From Corynebacterium afermentans subsp. afermentans (lineage in GTDB: Bacteria; Actinomycetota; Actinomycetes; Mycobacteriales; Mycobacteriaceae): 64,000 bases of DNA. A program made the translations under genes and the position numbers. Below are positions 31,512 through 41,556 of this stretch, piece by piece. Within the stretch, counting starts at the first letter, position 1. The number at the start of each line of letters is the position of its first letter. The notes beneath the pieces were generated by a model. It searched no databases, was not told the origin of the DNA, and saw only the letters and a list, made by a program, of their open reading frames with translations. The DNA is taken from positions 1,302,001 to 1,366,000 of the forward strand of contig NZ_CP046606.1 of NCBI RefSeq assembly GCF_030408355.1, read 5' to 3'.

Positions 31512-32873
31512 TCACCGTCCGCGGACGAGGGCACGCAACCTACCGATGAAGTCTTTGATGCGCCGCTCCGCACCATGGTCGGTGGGTTCGTAGTAGACAG
31601 CATCTTCGAGACCGTCGGGCATGTACTGCTGCTTAACGACGCCCAAAGGATCATCGTGCGGATAGACATATCCCACCGCATTGCCCATGGCCTTCGCGCC
31701 TTCATAGTGCCCGTCGCGCAGGTGCGCCGGCACCGGCGGGGCGTAGCCTGCGCGCACGTCCGCCAACGCCCGGTCGATGGACTGGATCACCGACGGCGAC
31801 TTCGGCGCCGTGGCCAAGTGGATCGTCGCCTGCGCAAGGGCGAGCCTTCCCTCGGGCATGCCGATGAACTGCACCGCGTTCGCCGCCGCGTTGGCGGTCT
31901 GGAGCGCAGTTGGATCCGCCATGCCAATGTCTTCGGACGCGTGGATGACCAGGCGGCGGGCAATGAACCGCGGGTCCTCTCCCGCCTCAATCATCCGCGC
32001 CAGGTAATGAAGCGCGGCATCCACGTCGGAACCGCGGATAGATTTGATGAACGCACTAACGATGTCGTAATGCTGGTCGCCGTCGCGGTCGTAGCGCACC
32101 ACCGCGCGGTTCACGTTTTCTTTGACGGTGTCGACGGTGATGGTCTCCCCCGGCTGCACCGCCTCCGCCGCAGCTTCCAGATAGGTCAGCGCCCGGCGGG
32201 CGTCGCCGCCGGCGAGGAGGACCAGCTGGTCCTGTGCAGCGCTGTCAAGCTCGAATTCGCCGCCAAATCCGCGTTCGTCTGCCATCGCCCGGTCCAGCAC
32301 CCCGCGCAGGTCGTCCTCGTTCAAGGACTCCAGCTTCAGCAGCAGCGAACGCGACAGCAGCGGCGCTACCACGCTGAAACTCGGATTCTCCGTCGTCGCT
32401 GCGACCAGCAGCACGGTGCGGTTTTCCACGGCGGCCAGCAACGCGTCCTGCTGGGTCTTAGAAAACCGGTGCACCTCGTCGATGAACAGCACGGTTTTCT
32501 CGCCGCGAATTAGGTCTCGCCGTGCTTCGTCAATTACGGCACGCACTTCCTTCACGCCCGAGGACAGCGCCGACAGGGCGACGAAGTTCTGCCCCATCGC
32601 AGACGCGATCAGCGATGCGATGGTGGTCTTGCCGGTGCCCGGCGGGCCGTAGAGGATCACCGAGGCGGCTCCAGAGCCGTCGATAAGCCTGCGCAGCGGC
32701 TTGCCCTCGCTGAGTAGGTGACGCTGGCCCGCGATCTCGTCGAGGGTCCGCGGACGCATGCGCGCGGCCAAAGGGGCAGATGCCCCCGCCTCGAAGAAGG
32801 CGGTGCCGCGGTTTCCCAACTCACCGCGGCCGTCTTGCCCTGCGGCTGCGGAGAAAAGTCCCTCTTGCTCCAC
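31512..32873 (-). CDS. rarA: Replication-associated recombination AAA ATPase RarA/MgsA
   Basis: 453-aa AAA+ protein acting at stalled forks. After a 35-residue N-terminus come [17 protein letters not shown], Walker A (GPPGTGKTT, near residue 80), Walker B ([10 protein letters not shown]), sensor 1 (AATTENPSF) and the arginine-finger region ([11 protein letters not shown]). The C-terminal MgsA domain has [22 protein letters not shown]. The GTG start has AAGGAGAGG 5 nt upstream. The gene lies 12 bp after the kinase-fold gene at 32886. Confidence 0.94.
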   Translation of the reverse strand: MEQEGLFSAAAGQDGRGELGNRGTAFFEAGASAPLAARMRPRTLDEIAGQRHLLSEGKPLRRLIDGSGAASVILYGPPGTGKTTIASLIASAMGQNFVALSALSSGVKEVRAVIDEARRDLIRGEKTVLFIDEVHRFSKTQQDALLAAVENRTVLLVAATTENPSFSVVAPLLSRSLLLKLESLNEDDLRGVLDRAMADERGFGGEFELDSAAQDQLVLLAGGDARRALTYLEAAAEAVQPGETITVDTVKENVNRAVVRYDRDGDQHYDIVSAFIKSIRGSDVDAALHYLARMIEAGEDPRFIARRLVIHASEDIGMADPTALQTANAAANAVQFIGMPEGRLALAQATIHLATAPKSPSVIQSIDRALADVRAGYAPPVPAHLRDGHYEGAKAMGNAVGYVYPHDDPLGVVKQQYMPDGLEDAVYYEPTDHGAERRIKDFIGRLRALVRGR

Positions 32874-32885
32874 CCAAACCTCTCC

Positions 32886-34148
32886 TTATCGCAAGCGCTC
32901 AGCCAACGTCTGGGCGAAGTGGCTTATCGTTTGGTACGCGGGATCCTTGCCCGCGCCCGCGAATGCTGCGAGGGACTCGAACGTCTCACGCAAATCCCTG
33001 CGCACCAGCGCTTCGTCTGCGGTGAACGGCCCCTTCGAGTACGGACGCAAAACGTCACCGGCATGGTCTGCGGGATGCTCTTCAGTCTCTCCGCCCGCTT
33101 CAAGCGGCCCGAGGTCAGACACGTCGAGACCGGCGGCCTCGAAGTCCTCTTTGAGCTTGGCGTCGTGCTCCAACAAATCGGCCGGGCTGACCGGATCCAG
33201 CATCGCCACACTGCTCATGGCCCACCCGATAATGCCTGCAGTGATCCGCGCTTGGAGCGTATCCGGGTGCTCCACGCTGGGCCAGATGCCTCGCACTTCG
33301 CTCACCCAAGCGTCAATGAACGCCTCGGTCGCTTCCGCGTTAAACGGCTGCGCCGCAAGAAAGACCGGGAAGCGTGCGACCACAAACGCCACATCGAAGG
33401 TCACGTTCCTGAAGCCTGCCCACTCGTAATCCAAAAAGTGGAAGGAGTTGCCGGCCTGAATGACGTTGTCCGGGGTCAAGTCGAACGGCGTGAACGCGCG
33501 CATGCCTCCCCGCAGCAGACGGGTGCGCACGTTTGTGGCGGCAAACCGGACCTCCCCCGGGATCTCGATGCCGGCGTTTTCCAAAAACTCCACGCCGATG
33601 CGGATGCGGTGCGACAGCAGACGATCACGCAGCAGCTGCAAGTTCGCCGCGTTCTTCCGCGAACGCGTCATGCGCTGGAACAGCACGTTGAACGCGTCCT
33701 CGTCGTCCGCGGTGCCGACATGCATCTTGCCCAACGCCCGGCCGAGCCGGCGCAGCAGGTCCACGTGGGTTTCCGGGTCCGCGTCCTGCAGCAAGTCGGC
33801 CAGTGTGCGGCCGTCGCCCAGGTCCGAGATGATCAGGATGCGCTGGGCGGTGTCGTAGCCCAGCAGCACCGGTCCCGGGCGCACTTCCTCGCTTAACGAC
33901 GTCGCGAACTGATACGCCACCGTCTCGCGCAAAAATGCCGCGTCCGCCAGCTCGTCACCGGTTGCCGGCGAATGCTTCACCACCACCGAGCGGTGCTGGA
34001 AAAACGGGTTGTTAACCACGCGCGCCCGGAACACGTCAGCCAGCCCTGAGCCGTCGAGTCTTTCGACGTCCACAAGCTGCTGCTCGCCGCCATAGCGCTT
34101 GGTCAGTATGTCGGCGGCTGCGCGGATGATCTCCTGCGTATCGCCCAT
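32886..34148 (-). CDS. Kinase-fold phosphotransferase (APH/choline kinase-like)
   Basis: 420 aa with the aminoglycoside/choline phosphotransferase fold. Seen are a putative catalytic loop FTPFDLTPDNVI (the Asp and Asn of the family HxDxxxxN loop are kept, but the His position is Pro or Phe) and a metal-binding LDYEWAG. The N-lobe shows SVVVKHSPATGDELADAAFLRE. The family phosphorylates small molecules. No substrate can be assigned, and antibiotic resistance should not be inferred. The ATG at 34148 follows the aspS stop by 7 bp. Confidence 0.72.
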   Translation of the reverse strand: MGDTQEIIRAAADILTKRYGGEQQLVDVERLDGSGLADVFRARVVNNPFFQHRSVVVKHSPATGDELADAAFLRETVAYQFATSLSEEVRPGPVLLGYDTAQRILIISDLGDGRTLADLLQDADPETHVDLLRRLGRALGKMHVGTADDEDAFNVLFQRMTRSRKNAANLQLLRDRLLSHRIRIGVEFLENAGIEIPGEVRFAATNVRTRLLRGGMRAFTPFDLTPDNVIQAGNSFHFLDYEWAGFRNVTFDVAFVVARFPVFLAAQPFNAEATEAFIDAWVSEVRGIWPSVEHPDTLQARITAGIIGWAMSSVAMLDPVSPADLLEHDAKLKEDFEAAGLDVSDLGPLEAGGETEEHPADHAGDVLRPYSKGPFTADEALVRRDLRETFESLAAFAGAGKDPAYQTISHFAQTLAERLR

Positions 34149-34155
34149 CGCTGGC

Positions 34156-35979
34156 CTACTTGTCGGCTCCTGCCGCCTCGGCCTCGCCGCCTTTGCTCTC
34201 GGCATCCTTCTTCGGCTTAAAGTCCACGCCGGTCTCCTTGCGCTGCTCCGCCGGAATCGGCGCCGGGGCATCGGTCAACGGATCCACGCCGCCGCCCGAC
34301 TTCGGGAAGGCGATGACATCGCGGATGGATTCGAAGCCACCGAGCAGGGACACGATGCGGTCCCAACCGAAGGCGATGCCGCCGTGCGGCGGGGCGCCGT
34401 ACTGGAATGCATCCAGCAGGAAGCCGAACTTCTCGTCCGCTTCCTCGTCGGTGATACCCATGACTTCGAACACGCGCTTTTGCACATCGTGCTCGTGGAT
34501 ACGGATGGAGCCGCCGCCGATCTCGTTGCCGTTGCACACGATGTCGTAGGCGTAGGCGAGTGCCTCGCCCGGGTTCTTTTCGAAGTTGTCCAGGAACTCC
34601 GGCTTCGGGGAGGTAAAGGCGTGATGCACGGCGGTCCACTTGGAATGGCCGAGCGCGACGTCTCCGGAAGCGGTGGCATCGGCGGCCGGCTCAAACAGCG
34701 GCGCGTCGACGACCCAGGTAAACGCCCAGTCGCCGTCCTTGATCAGGTCCAGCTTGCGGGCAATCTCGCCGCGGGCTGCACCCAGCAGCGCACGGGACGC
34801 CTTCGTTTCGCCGGCGGCGAAGAAGATGCAGTCGCCCGGCTTCGCGCCGACGTGCTCGGCGATGCCGGCCTTCTCCTCGTCGGTGATGTTCTTGGCCACC
34901 GGGCCAGTCAACTCGCCGTCCTCCTGGACCAGGATGTAGGCAAGACCCTTGGCGCCGCGCTGCTTCGCCCACTCCTGCCACGCATCGAGCTGGCGACGCG
35001 GCTGGGAGGCGCCGCCTTCCATGACAACGGCGCCGACGTACTCGGCCTTGAACACGCGGAAGGTGGTGTCCTTGAAGAACTCGGTGCACTCCACCAGCGG
35101 GATGTCGAAGCGCAGGTCCGGCTTGTCAGAGCCGTACTTCTCCATCGCCTCCTTGTAGGTCATGCGCGGGATCGGAGTCTGGATGTCGTAGCCGATCAGC
35201 TTCCACAGCTCCACCAGGATCTCTTCGGCGAGCTCGATGATGTCGTCCTGGTCCACGAAGCTGGCCTCAACGTCTAGCTGGGTGAACTCCGGCTGACGGT
35301 CCGCACGGAAATCCTCGTCGCGGTAGCAGCGTGCCAGCTGGTAGTAACGCTCCATGCCGGCCACCATGAGTAGCTGCTTGAACAGCTGCGGCGACTGCGG
35401 CAGCGCGTACCAGGAGCCCGGCTTCAAACGAGCCGGCACGAGGAAGTCACGCGCGCCCTCCGGGGTGGAGCGCGTCAGCGTCGGGGTTTCAATCTCGGTG
35501 AAGTCGTGGTTGTCCAGCACGCGGCGCGCTGCCTGGTTCGCCTTCGCGCGCAGACGCATCGCTTTCGCCTGGCGCTCGCGGCGCAGATCCAGGTAGCGGT
35601 AGCGCAGGCGAGCTTCCTCGCCGACCTCGCTGGAGGATGCGTCCTCGATCTGGAACGGCAGCGCCGCCGCCTTGTTCAGCACCTTCAGGTCAGTGACGTT
35701 GACCTCGATCTCACCGGAGGCGAGGTTCGGGTTCGCCGAGCCCTCCGGGCGTGGCTCAACCGTGCCAGTGACCTGGACGACAAACTCGCTGCGCAGGTCA
35801 TGCGCGGCCTCCGCGACCGCGGGCTCACGGAAGACCACCTGAGCCAGCCCAGAGCGGTCGCGCAGGTCGATAAAGATCACGCCGCCATGGTCGCGACGGC
35901 GGGCCACCCAGCCGGTGAGAGTGACAGTTTGGCCTTCGAGTTCTTTATTCAGGTTCCCCGCAAGGTGAGTGCGCAGCAC
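34156..35979 (-). CDS. aspS: Aspartyl-tRNA synthetase (bacterial type)
   Basis: 607 aa. The OB-fold anticodon domain begins at [20 protein letters not shown]. Class II motif 2 is in [19 protein letters not shown], with motif 3 in [11 protein letters not shown]. The bacterial GAD insertion domain lies between about 300 and 420. GTG 35979 (LRTHLAGNL) is preferred to the GTG at 35988, since AAGGA lies 10 nt before it and relatives begin MLRTHL. The C-terminus has a charged tail ending with Ala, Glu and Lys residues. Confidence 0.95.
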   Translation of the reverse strand: MLRTHLAGNLNKELEGQTVTLTGWVARRRDHGGVIFIDLRDRSGLAQVVFREPAVAEAAHDLRSEFVVQVTGTVEPRPEGSANPNLASGEIEVNVTDLKVLNKAAALPFQIEDASSSEVGEEARLRYRYLDLRRERQAKAMRLRAKANQAARRVLDNHDFTEIETPTLTRSTPEGARDFLVPARLKPGSWYALPQSPQLFKQLLMVAGMERYYQLARCYRDEDFRADRQPEFTQLDVEASFVDQDDIIELAEEILVELWKLIGYDIQTPIPRMTYKEAMEKYGSDKPDLRFDIPLVECTEFFKDTTFRVFKAEYVGAVVMEGGASQPRRQLDAWQEWAKQRGAKGLAYILVQEDGELTGPVAKNITDEEKAGIAEHVGAKPGDCIFFAAGETKASRALLGAARGEIARKLDLIKDGDWAFTWVVDAPLFEPAADATASGDVALGHSKWTAVHHAFTSPKPEFLDNFEKNPGEALAYAYDIVCNGNEIGGGSIRIHEHDVQKRVFEVMGITDEEADEKFGFLLDAFQYGAPPHGGIAFGWDRIVSLLGGFESIRDVIAFPKSGGGVDPLTDAPAPIPAEQRKETGVDFKPKKDAESKGGEAEAAGADK

Positions 35980-36147
35980 GGTTTCCACGTCCTTCCACGT
36001 GATGGCGAATCTAACCTGGCAAAGTTTACCCGGCGCTGAGGCGACGCGCGTCCGGCCCCCTGAAGCACGCTAGAGAACTGGGTACCTCGTACGGGACTGG
36101 ACCCCGACTAAACCGACCCAGATCCAACACGTGCCCTAGATATTTGG

Positions 36148-36153
36148 CACAAT
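36148..36153 (+). promoter_or_regulatory. -10 element of the 36161 protease gene (leaderless)
   Basis: CACAAT with 7 nt to the ATG at 36161, and no Shine-Dalgarno sequence in between. An alternative TAGATA lies at 36137-36142. Confidence 0.35.
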
Positions 36154-36160
36154 TCTGACC

Positions 36161-37087
36161 ATGACTTTCAGAGGCGATTACGCGCAGGGCCAAGGTGGCA
36201 ACGTCAATACCAGTTCCGGCGGCGGCCGCGGAGGCGGCGGCCTGGGCGGCGGCGCGATGATGCTGCTGCCGCTCCTTTTGCGCGGAGGCGGCGGCGGAAC
36301 CATCATTTTGGTCCTGCTGGCGCTGCTGTACTTCAGCGGTGCGTTCAACGGCATTCTCGGTGGTGGAGGCAACGACTCCCAGTCGCAGTCCCAGGACGAG
36401 TACTCGCTGGAGCACTGCCAGGAAGCCGGTTCTTCCAACGAGTACGACGATTGCCGCGCAGCAGCGACGATGGGGTCGTTGAACGCCGTTTGGGCAGACG
36501 TGCTGCCTGCCCAGTCCGAAACCCAGTTCACCAAACCGGAGATGACCATCTTCAAAGGCAGCGTGAACTCCGGCTGTGGCTTTGCAAGCTCTGACACCGG
36601 CCCGTTCTACTGCCCGCAGGACACCACCGCGTACCTGGACGTTAGCTTCTTCGACCAGCTGTCCCAGCTCGGCGGCTCCAACGGCCCGCTGGCGCAGGAG
36701 TACGCCACCGCCCACGAGTACGGCCACCACATCCAAAACCTTGAGGGCACCCTCGGTTTAAGCGACTACAAGAACCCGGGCCAGGATTCCGCCGCGGTGG
36801 CTATCGAGCTGCAGGCCGACTGCTACGCGGGCCTGTGGGCGCACCACGCCTCCAAGGGTGAGAACGCAGCACTTGAGCCGATCACCGACGAGCAGCTGCA
36901 ACAGGCGCTGCAGGCGGCGCAATCCATCGGCGACGACAACATCCAGAAGCGCTCCGGCGGCGAGGTCGACCCGGACGCGTGGACCCACGGTTCTTCGGAA
37001 CAGCGCATGCAGGCGTTCAAGTCCGGCTACGAAACTGGCCAAATGTCAGCTTGCGACACGCTCAACCGCGGCGTGTACAAGAGCTAA
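36161..37087 (+). CDS. Membrane-anchored neutral zinc metallopeptidase (YpfJ family)
   Basis: 308 aa. The N-terminus has two glycine-rich stretches, SGGGRGGGGLGGG and LRGGGGG, flanking hydrophobic segments around residues 35-65, so the protein is membrane anchored. The catalytic domain shows the HExxH-type motif TAHEYGHHIQNLEG and the downstream ELQADCYAGLW, whose Glu or Asp would be the third zinc ligand. Four or more cysteines in the external domain could form disulfides. Function in the family is undefined. It is divergent from aspS, and no terminator could be identified after it. Confidence 0.85.
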   Translation: MTFRGDYAQGQGGNVNTSSGGGRGGGGLGGGAMMLLPLLLRGGGGGTIILVLLALLYFSGAFNGILGGGGNDSQSQSQDEYSLEHCQEAGSSNEYDDCRAAATMGSLNAVWADVLPAQSETQFTKPEMTIFKGSVNSGCGFASSDTGPFYCPQDTTAYLDVSFFDQLSQLGGSNGPLAQEYATAHEYGHHIQNLEGTLGLSDYKNPGQDSAAVAIELQADCYAGLWAHHASKGENAALEPITDEQLQQALQAAQSIGDDNIQKRSGGEVDPDAWTHGSSEQRMQAFKSGYETGQMSACDTLNRGVYKS

Positions 37088-37284
37088 ACCGCCGACTCAC
37101 CGCGCACGAGATCTATCGCATCCCCCTCTCCCCTTTACCCCGCCGGGGCTGGATCCAGCTAGTGGCACCTCGTTTATCGCCCCCTTGGGCCGATTAGCTG
37201 GACCGTGATAGCTGGATTCGCGGATGGAGCCCACGCCAAAAACCCACCGAAACGCTTGCTATCCACTTCGAAACGGCACGACGC

Positions 37285-37290
37285 TACAGT
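37285..37290 (+). promoter_or_regulatory. -10 element of the HEPN-CBS gene (leaderless)
   Basis: TACAGT, then 7 nt, then the ATG at 37298. No Shine-Dalgarno sequence is present. Confidence 0.45.
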
Positions 37291-37297
37291 GGCCGCC

Positions 37298-38020
37298 ATG
37301 AGCAATGCTGAGCCCAACCGCGCCGTGCCGTTTCTTGCTGCGTTCAACTCCATCGAGAAATTCTTGCGCACCGAACTCGATGCCAAACGGTCCGATTCTT
37401 TTTCGTGGATGGCCCGTCTCGCGGCGAAGAAGGGCATTGTCGCACTGGAGCAATCCGAGACGCTGCAGGAGTTCGCCGATCTGCGCAACGCGATTAGCCA
37501 CGGCGAGTACGACAACTTGCGCCCGATCGCCGAGCCGCTGCCGGAAACCGTCGCTGAGATTGAGCGGATCCGGGATTCGCTGCTCGCACCGACGCTGGCT
37601 CTGGACGTGGTTGAGCACCAGCGGGTGGTCACCTTCTCCCCTGACGCCGACATCCACGAGCCGTTGGGGATTATCGCCTCTGAGGGCCTCGCCCAATTCC
37701 CGGTCTACGAAGGCGGCGAGTGCGTCGGCCTCCTCACCACCAATGCGATTGCGCGGTGGCTAGCGGCGGAGCTGCGTGAGGACGACACGATCGCGGCAGG
37801 CACCGTGGCAGACGTGATTGAACACAGCGGCAAGTTGGACCAGCCGATTTTCCTGCCGCGCAACGTCACCGCGGCGGCTGCCGTAGAGGCGCTGAGCACC
37901 CCGCTCGAGTCTGGCGCGGTTCCCCGCCTCGCCATCATCACCGAACACGGAAAGCCGACGCAGAAGCCGATATCGGTGCTAGGTGCGACCGACATTCCGG
38001 CCCTTGCGCAGGAAACCTAA
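37298..38020 (+). CDS. HEPN-like N-terminal domain fused to CBS domain pair
   Basis: 240 aa. The N-terminal 100 residues are helical and contain LRNAISHG, an RN-x3-H motif as in HEPN ribonucleases and nucleotidyltransferase partners, preceded by IEKFLRTELDAKRSDSFSW. From about residue 110 two CBS-like repeats follow (VTFSPDADIHEPLGIIASEG, then VYEGGECVGLLTTNAIARWLA). CBS pairs usually bind adenine nucleotides, so a nucleotide-sensing RNA-binding or RNA-cutting protein is possible. That is inference. The start is set by the -10 element 7 nt upstream. An open frame continues to 37205 but lacks signals. Confidence 0.72.
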   Translation: MSNAEPNRAVPFLAAFNSIEKFLRTELDAKRSDSFSWMARLAAKKGIVALEQSETLQEFADLRNAISHGEYDNLRPIAEPLPETVAEIERIRDSLLAPTLALDVVEHQRVVTFSPDADIHEPLGIIASEGLAQFPVYEGGECVGLLTTNAIARWLAAELREDDTIAAGTVADVIEHSGKLDQPIFLPRNVTAAAAVEALSTPLESGAVPRLAIITEHGKPTQKPISVLGATDIPALAQET

Positions 38021-38062
38021 TAAACCCGGTTTCGCTGTGGCGCTGCACACCTTTTCGTGCTG

Positions 38063-38068
38063 TAGTAT
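38063..38068 (+). promoter_or_regulatory. -10 element of sdaA (leaderless)
   Basis: TAGTAT preceded by TG, with 7 nt to the sdaA ATG at 38076. No Shine-Dalgarno sequence is present. Confidence 0.5.
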
Positions 38069-38075
38069 CCGCGAC

Positions 38076-39470
38076 ATGTCTGCAAACTTTGTAAGCGTTG
38101 TTGACCTGTTCAGCATTGGCATCGGCCCGTCTTCCTCCCACACCGTCGGTCCGATGCGCGCCGCCCAAACGTTCATACGCAATCTCGACAGCTTCCCGGC
38201 CAAGGTGCTGGTGGAGCTGCGCGGATCTCTCGCGGCCACCGGCGTCGGCCACGGCACCGACCGCGCAGCGCTGCTGGGCCTTGTCGGCTACACCCCCACG
38301 ACCACGTCGGCTGATGTCGAGCCGAAACCGGGAGAGCCGATTCCCGCCACCGGCAGCATTTCCGGGCCCGCCGGCACCGTCGAATACGTGCTGCGGTTCG
38401 ACCCCGCTCCTGTGGCGGCGCACCCGAACTGCCTCATCTTCGACGGGTGGGATGCTAACGGCAATGTGCTTGCCGAGCGCGAGGATTACTACTCCGTCGG
38501 CGGCGGCTTCATCCAGGACCGCTGGGAGATGGAGGCGCACCGCGACGAAACCGGCGTGGCCTCCGCCCGTGAGATTCCGTCGGTGCCCTATCCCTTCAAC
38601 ACCGCAGCGGAGCTCATGCAGCTTTGCGACGAGACCGGCTTGACCATCGCCGAAATCATGCGCGCCAACGAAGAGTCCATCCACGGCCGTGAAAAACTCG
38701 ACGCCCACTTGGACGCGGTGTGGAACGTGATGCAGGAATGCGTCGCACACGGTTTGAAGACTGAGGGCACCCTGCCCGGCGGGCTGAACGTCAGGCGGCG
38801 CGCGAACCGTCTCCACCGCCTGCTCACCGCCGAGTACGAAGCGTCCACCGCCCGCGGGCTGGACGCGATGGAGTGGGTCAACCTCTACGCGCTGGCCGTC
38901 AACGAGGAAAACGCAGCGCACGGCCAGGTGGTCACCGCGCCGACGAACGGCGCCGCCGGCATCATCCCCGCGGTGATGCACTACTGCCGCGACTTCACCG
39001 ACGACTTCACCGTCGAGCGCGCCCGCAACTTCCTGCTCACTGCGGGCGCAGTCGGCTCCATTATCAAGACCAACGCATCCATCTCAGGTGCTGAGGTGGG
39101 CTGCCAGGGCGAGGTCGGCTCTGCCTCATCCATGGCGGCCGCCGGCATGTGCGCCGCGCTGGGTGGCACGCCTGCCCAGGTGGAAAACGCCGCGGAGATC
39201 GCCCTCGAGCACAACCTCGGCCTGACCTGCGACCCCGTCGGCGGGCTTGTGCAAGTGCCCTGCATCGAGCGCAACGCCATCGGCGGTGTGAAGGCCATCA
39301 ACGCAGCCCGTCTGGCCAAGCTCGGCGACGGCACCAACATCGTCACCCTCGACGATGTGGTGGAGACCATGGCCGCCACCGGCCGCGACATGATGACGCA
39401 GTACAAGGAGACGTCCATGGGCGGCCTTGCAGTGCAACTGGGCCTGCCGGTGAACATCACCGAGTGCTAA
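38076..39470 (+). CDS. sdaA: L-serine dehydratase, iron-sulfur, single chain
   Basis: Deaminates L-serine to pyruvate and ammonia. The 464-aa protein has the beta domain first ([21 protein letters not shown]) and the alpha domain from about residue 190. The 4Fe-4S cysteines are in [19 protein letters not shown] and [18 protein letters not shown]. The start is fixed by the -10 element 7 nt upstream. The TAA stop overlaps the hisS stop on the other strand (CTAA). Confidence 0.95.
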   Translation: MSANFVSVVDLFSIGIGPSSSHTVGPMRAAQTFIRNLDSFPAKVLVELRGSLAATGVGHGTDRAALLGLVGYTPTTTSADVEPKPGEPIPATGSISGPAGTVEYVLRFDPAPVAAHPNCLIFDGWDANGNVLAEREDYYSVGGGFIQDRWEMEAHRDETGVASAREIPSVPYPFNTAAELMQLCDETGLTIAEIMRANEESIHGREKLDAHLDAVWNVMQECVAHGLKTEGTLPGGLNVRRRANRLHRLLTAEYEASTARGLDAMEWVNLYALAVNEENAAHGQVVTAPTNGAAGIIPAVMHYCRDFTDDFTVERARNFLLTAGAVGSIIKTNASISGAEVGCQGEVGSASSMAAAGMCAALGGTPAQVENAAEIALEHNLGLTCDPVGGLVQVPCIERNAIGGVKAINAARLAKLGDGTNIVTLDDVVETMAATGRDMMTQYKETSMGGLAVQLGLPVNITEC

Positions 39471-40765
39471 ATGTCGGCTCCCCCGCTGGCGATCGCCTGG
39501 GTCACGGCCTGGACTGACAGCGCCACGGACTCCTGCGAGTGCTGCGCGAGGTCCTTCACAGCCACCTCGCCGGCCTCCAACTCGCGCTCGCCGAGCACGA
39601 GCGCGTACTTCGCACCGGCGCGATCGGCGCCCTTCATCGAGCCCTTGAGTCCGCGCTGCCCGTAGGACATGTCGGCGGAAACGCCGGCGGCGCGGAGCTC
39701 GTCGATAAGCTTGCTCATCTTCACACGCGCCTCGTCGCCGATGGCGATGCCAAACACGTCCACACGGTGCGAAGCCTCTTCCAGCTCGACGCCCTCAGCC
39801 TCAAGGGCGAGGACGGCGCGGTCGACGCCGAGGCCGTAGCCGATGCCGGACAGATCCGGGCCGCCGATCTGGGCCATCAAGCCGTCGTAGCGGCCGCCGC
39901 CGCCGATGCCGGACTGCGCGCCCAAGCCGTCGTGGACGAACTCGAAAGTGGTCTTGGTGTAGTAGTCCAGCCCGCGCACCATGCGGGGGTTGATCACGTA
40001 CGGCACACCGAAGCTGTCCAGAGCCGCGGTGACAGCGTCGAAGTGGGCGCGGCAATCGTCGCAGAGGTGGTCCAGCATCAGCGGCGCATCCGCGGTCATC
40101 TCGCGGACTTCCTCGCGCTTGTCGTCCAGCACGCGCAGCGGGTTGATCTCCGCGCGCTTGCGGGTTTCCTCGTCCAACGGCAGGTCGAAGAGGAACTGCT
40201 GCAGCTTCTCGCGGTACGCCGGCCGGCAGTTCCTATCGCCCAGGCTGGTCAGCTCGAGGCGGAACCCGCTCAGGCCGATAGCACGGTAGCTACGGTCGGC
40301 CAACGCGATGACCTCAGCGTCTAACAGCGGATCGTCCATGCCGATGGCCTCCACGCCCACCTGCTGCAGCTGGCGGTAACGGCCGGCCTGGGGGCGCTCG
40401 TAGCGGAAGAACGGGCCGTAGTAGTTCAGCTTCACCGGCAGGTAGCCGCGGTCCATGTTGTGCTCGATAAACGCGCGCATCACGCCGGCAGTGCCCTCCG
40501 GGCGCAGCGTGACGGAGCGGCCGCCGCGGTCCTCGAAGGTGTACATCTCCTTGCTCACCACGTCGGTGGACTCGCCCACACCGCGGGCGAAGAGCGTCGT
40601 GTCCTCGAACACCGGCAGCTCGATGTGCTGGTAGCCGGCGATGCGCGCCTGGCGGGCAAACTCGTCGCGCACATGGATAAACGCCGCCGATTGCGGCGGC
40701 GCGTAATCCGGCACACCCTTCGGGGCGGAAAGCTTCTGAAACTGGTCGTTCTTGTTCTCGCTCAC
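39467..40765 (-). CDS. hisS: Histidyl-tRNA synthetase
   Basis: 432-aa class II synthetase. It shows KGVPDYAPP near the N-terminus, [13 protein letters not shown] (motif 2 region), [14 protein letters not shown], the HisRS-specific [15 protein letters not shown] and GGGGRYDGL. The C-terminal anticodon domain follows. The GTG at 40765 has TAGACT 8 nt upstream. A TTG at 40774 overlaps that element and is less likely. Confidence 0.94.
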   Translation of the reverse strand: MSENKNDQFQKLSAPKGVPDYAPPQSAAFIHVRDEFARQARIAGYQHIELPVFEDTTLFARGVGESTDVVSKEMYTFEDRGGRSVTLRPEGTAGVMRAFIEHNMDRGYLPVKLNYYGPFFRYERPQAGRYRQLQQVGVEAIGMDDPLLDAEVIALADRSYRAIGLSGFRLELTSLGDRNCRPAYREKLQQFLFDLPLDEETRKRAEINPLRVLDDKREEVREMTADAPLMLDHLCDDCRAHFDAVTAALDSFGVPYVINPRMVRGLDYYTKTTFEFVHDGLGAQSGIGGGGRYDGLMAQIGGPDLSGIGYGLGVDRAVLALEAEGVELEEASHRVDVFGIAIGDEARVKMSKLIDELRAAGVSADMSYGQRGLKGSMKGADRAGAKYALVLGERELEAGEVAVKDLAQHSQESVALSVQAVTQAIASGGADI

Positions 40766-40773
40766 ACCGGGCA

Positions 40774-40779
40774 AGTCTA
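40774..40779 (-). promoter_or_regulatory. -10 element of hisS (leaderless)
   Basis: TAGACT on the minus strand, 8 nt before the GTG start of hisS, with no Shine-Dalgarno sequence. Confidence 0.4.
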
Positions 40780-40813
40780 GTCCAGCCCTCCCCCGCCCGG
40801 AGCGAGTACCCGT

Positions 40814-41449
40814 TTAGCGGTCCGAGTTGGCCTGGCGCAGGTACGGGTTGGTTGCGCGCTCCTGCGCTACCGTCGTAGCCGGGCCGTGGCCAGGCAGCAC
40901 CTGCAGTTCGTCGCTCAGATCCCACACCGGATCGCGGAGGGACTGACGCATCTGCTCCGGGTCCGAATCCGGCAGGTCCGTACGGCCGATAGACCCGCGG
41001 AACAGCACGTCTCCGGAGAAGACCACATCGTTGGCAACAAGCATCACACAGCCCGGCGAGTGCCCCGGTGCGTGCACCACGCGCAACTCCACGCCCGCGA
41101 CTTGCAGCGCTTGCCCACCCTCGAGCGGCGTGGGGTTGTCGATTGGGGGCATGGCGGAGGCGTCGTAAAGCTGGCGTGCTTGCTCGCTGACCCCCTCGCC
41201 GCGCAGCAGCATGAACGCGTCGGCGGGGTGGATGAACGTCTCAACTCCGAACGCAGCGGCATCGCGGATGTGGTCGATGTGTCCGTGCGTGAGCACCACC
41301 GCCTCGACGGTCAGCCCCTGCTCCTGCGCCATCTGGCTCACCGCCTCGTGCGCGCCCAGCCCCGGGTCGATCACAAACGCGCGATCCCCATGAGCAACGA
41401 CATAGCAGTTGGTTTGAAAAGGTCCTGCGGCGAAACCGGCGATTCTCAT
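40814..41449 (-). CDS. MBL-fold hydrolase, glyoxalase II-like
   Basis: 211-aa metallo-beta-lactamase-fold protein. The metal motif is LTHGHIDHI near residue 55. Further His and Asp ligands are in HAPGHSPGCV and FSGDVLF, and the last His is in VLPGHGPATT. The N-terminus RIAGFAAGPFQTNCYVV is typical of short glyoxalase II-like hydrolases in actinobacteria. The substrate is not determined. The start at ATG 41449 is supported by TATAGT exactly 7 nt upstream. A GTG at 41458 lies partly in that element. Confidence 0.88.
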   Translation of the reverse strand: MRIAGFAAGPFQTNCYVVAHGDRAFVIDPGLGAHEAVSQMAQEQGLTVEAVVLTHGHIDHIRDAAAFGVETFIHPADAFMLLRGEGVSEQARQLYDASAMPPIDNPTPLEGGQALQVAGVELRVVHAPGHSPGCVMLVANDVVFSGDVLFRGSIGRTDLPDSDPEQMRQSLRDPVWDLSDELQVLPGHGPATTVAQERATNPYLRQANSDR

Positions 41450-41456
41450 GCTGGCC

Positions 41457-41462
41457 ACTATA
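41457..41462 (-). promoter_or_regulatory. -10 element of the MBL hydrolase gene (leaderless)
   Basis: TATAGT on the minus strand, then 7 nt, then ATG. It lies in the 107-bp gap shared with the divergent cyclophilin gene. Confidence 0.5.
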
Positions 41463-41556
41463 TCGGTGCTGATAGGCTTTCTAGCCGTTCAAGGGGCGGA
41501 TGCTTAACGACGTCCAGCTCCGCCCATCCCAACAAATTGGCGAGGTGTAAACCCCA

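Noticed and set aside
41450..41458. Longer GTG start for the MBL hydrolase
   Set aside because: It has no ribosome binding site and overlaps the -10 element TATAGT. The ATG at 41449 fits both the promoter spacing and the family start.
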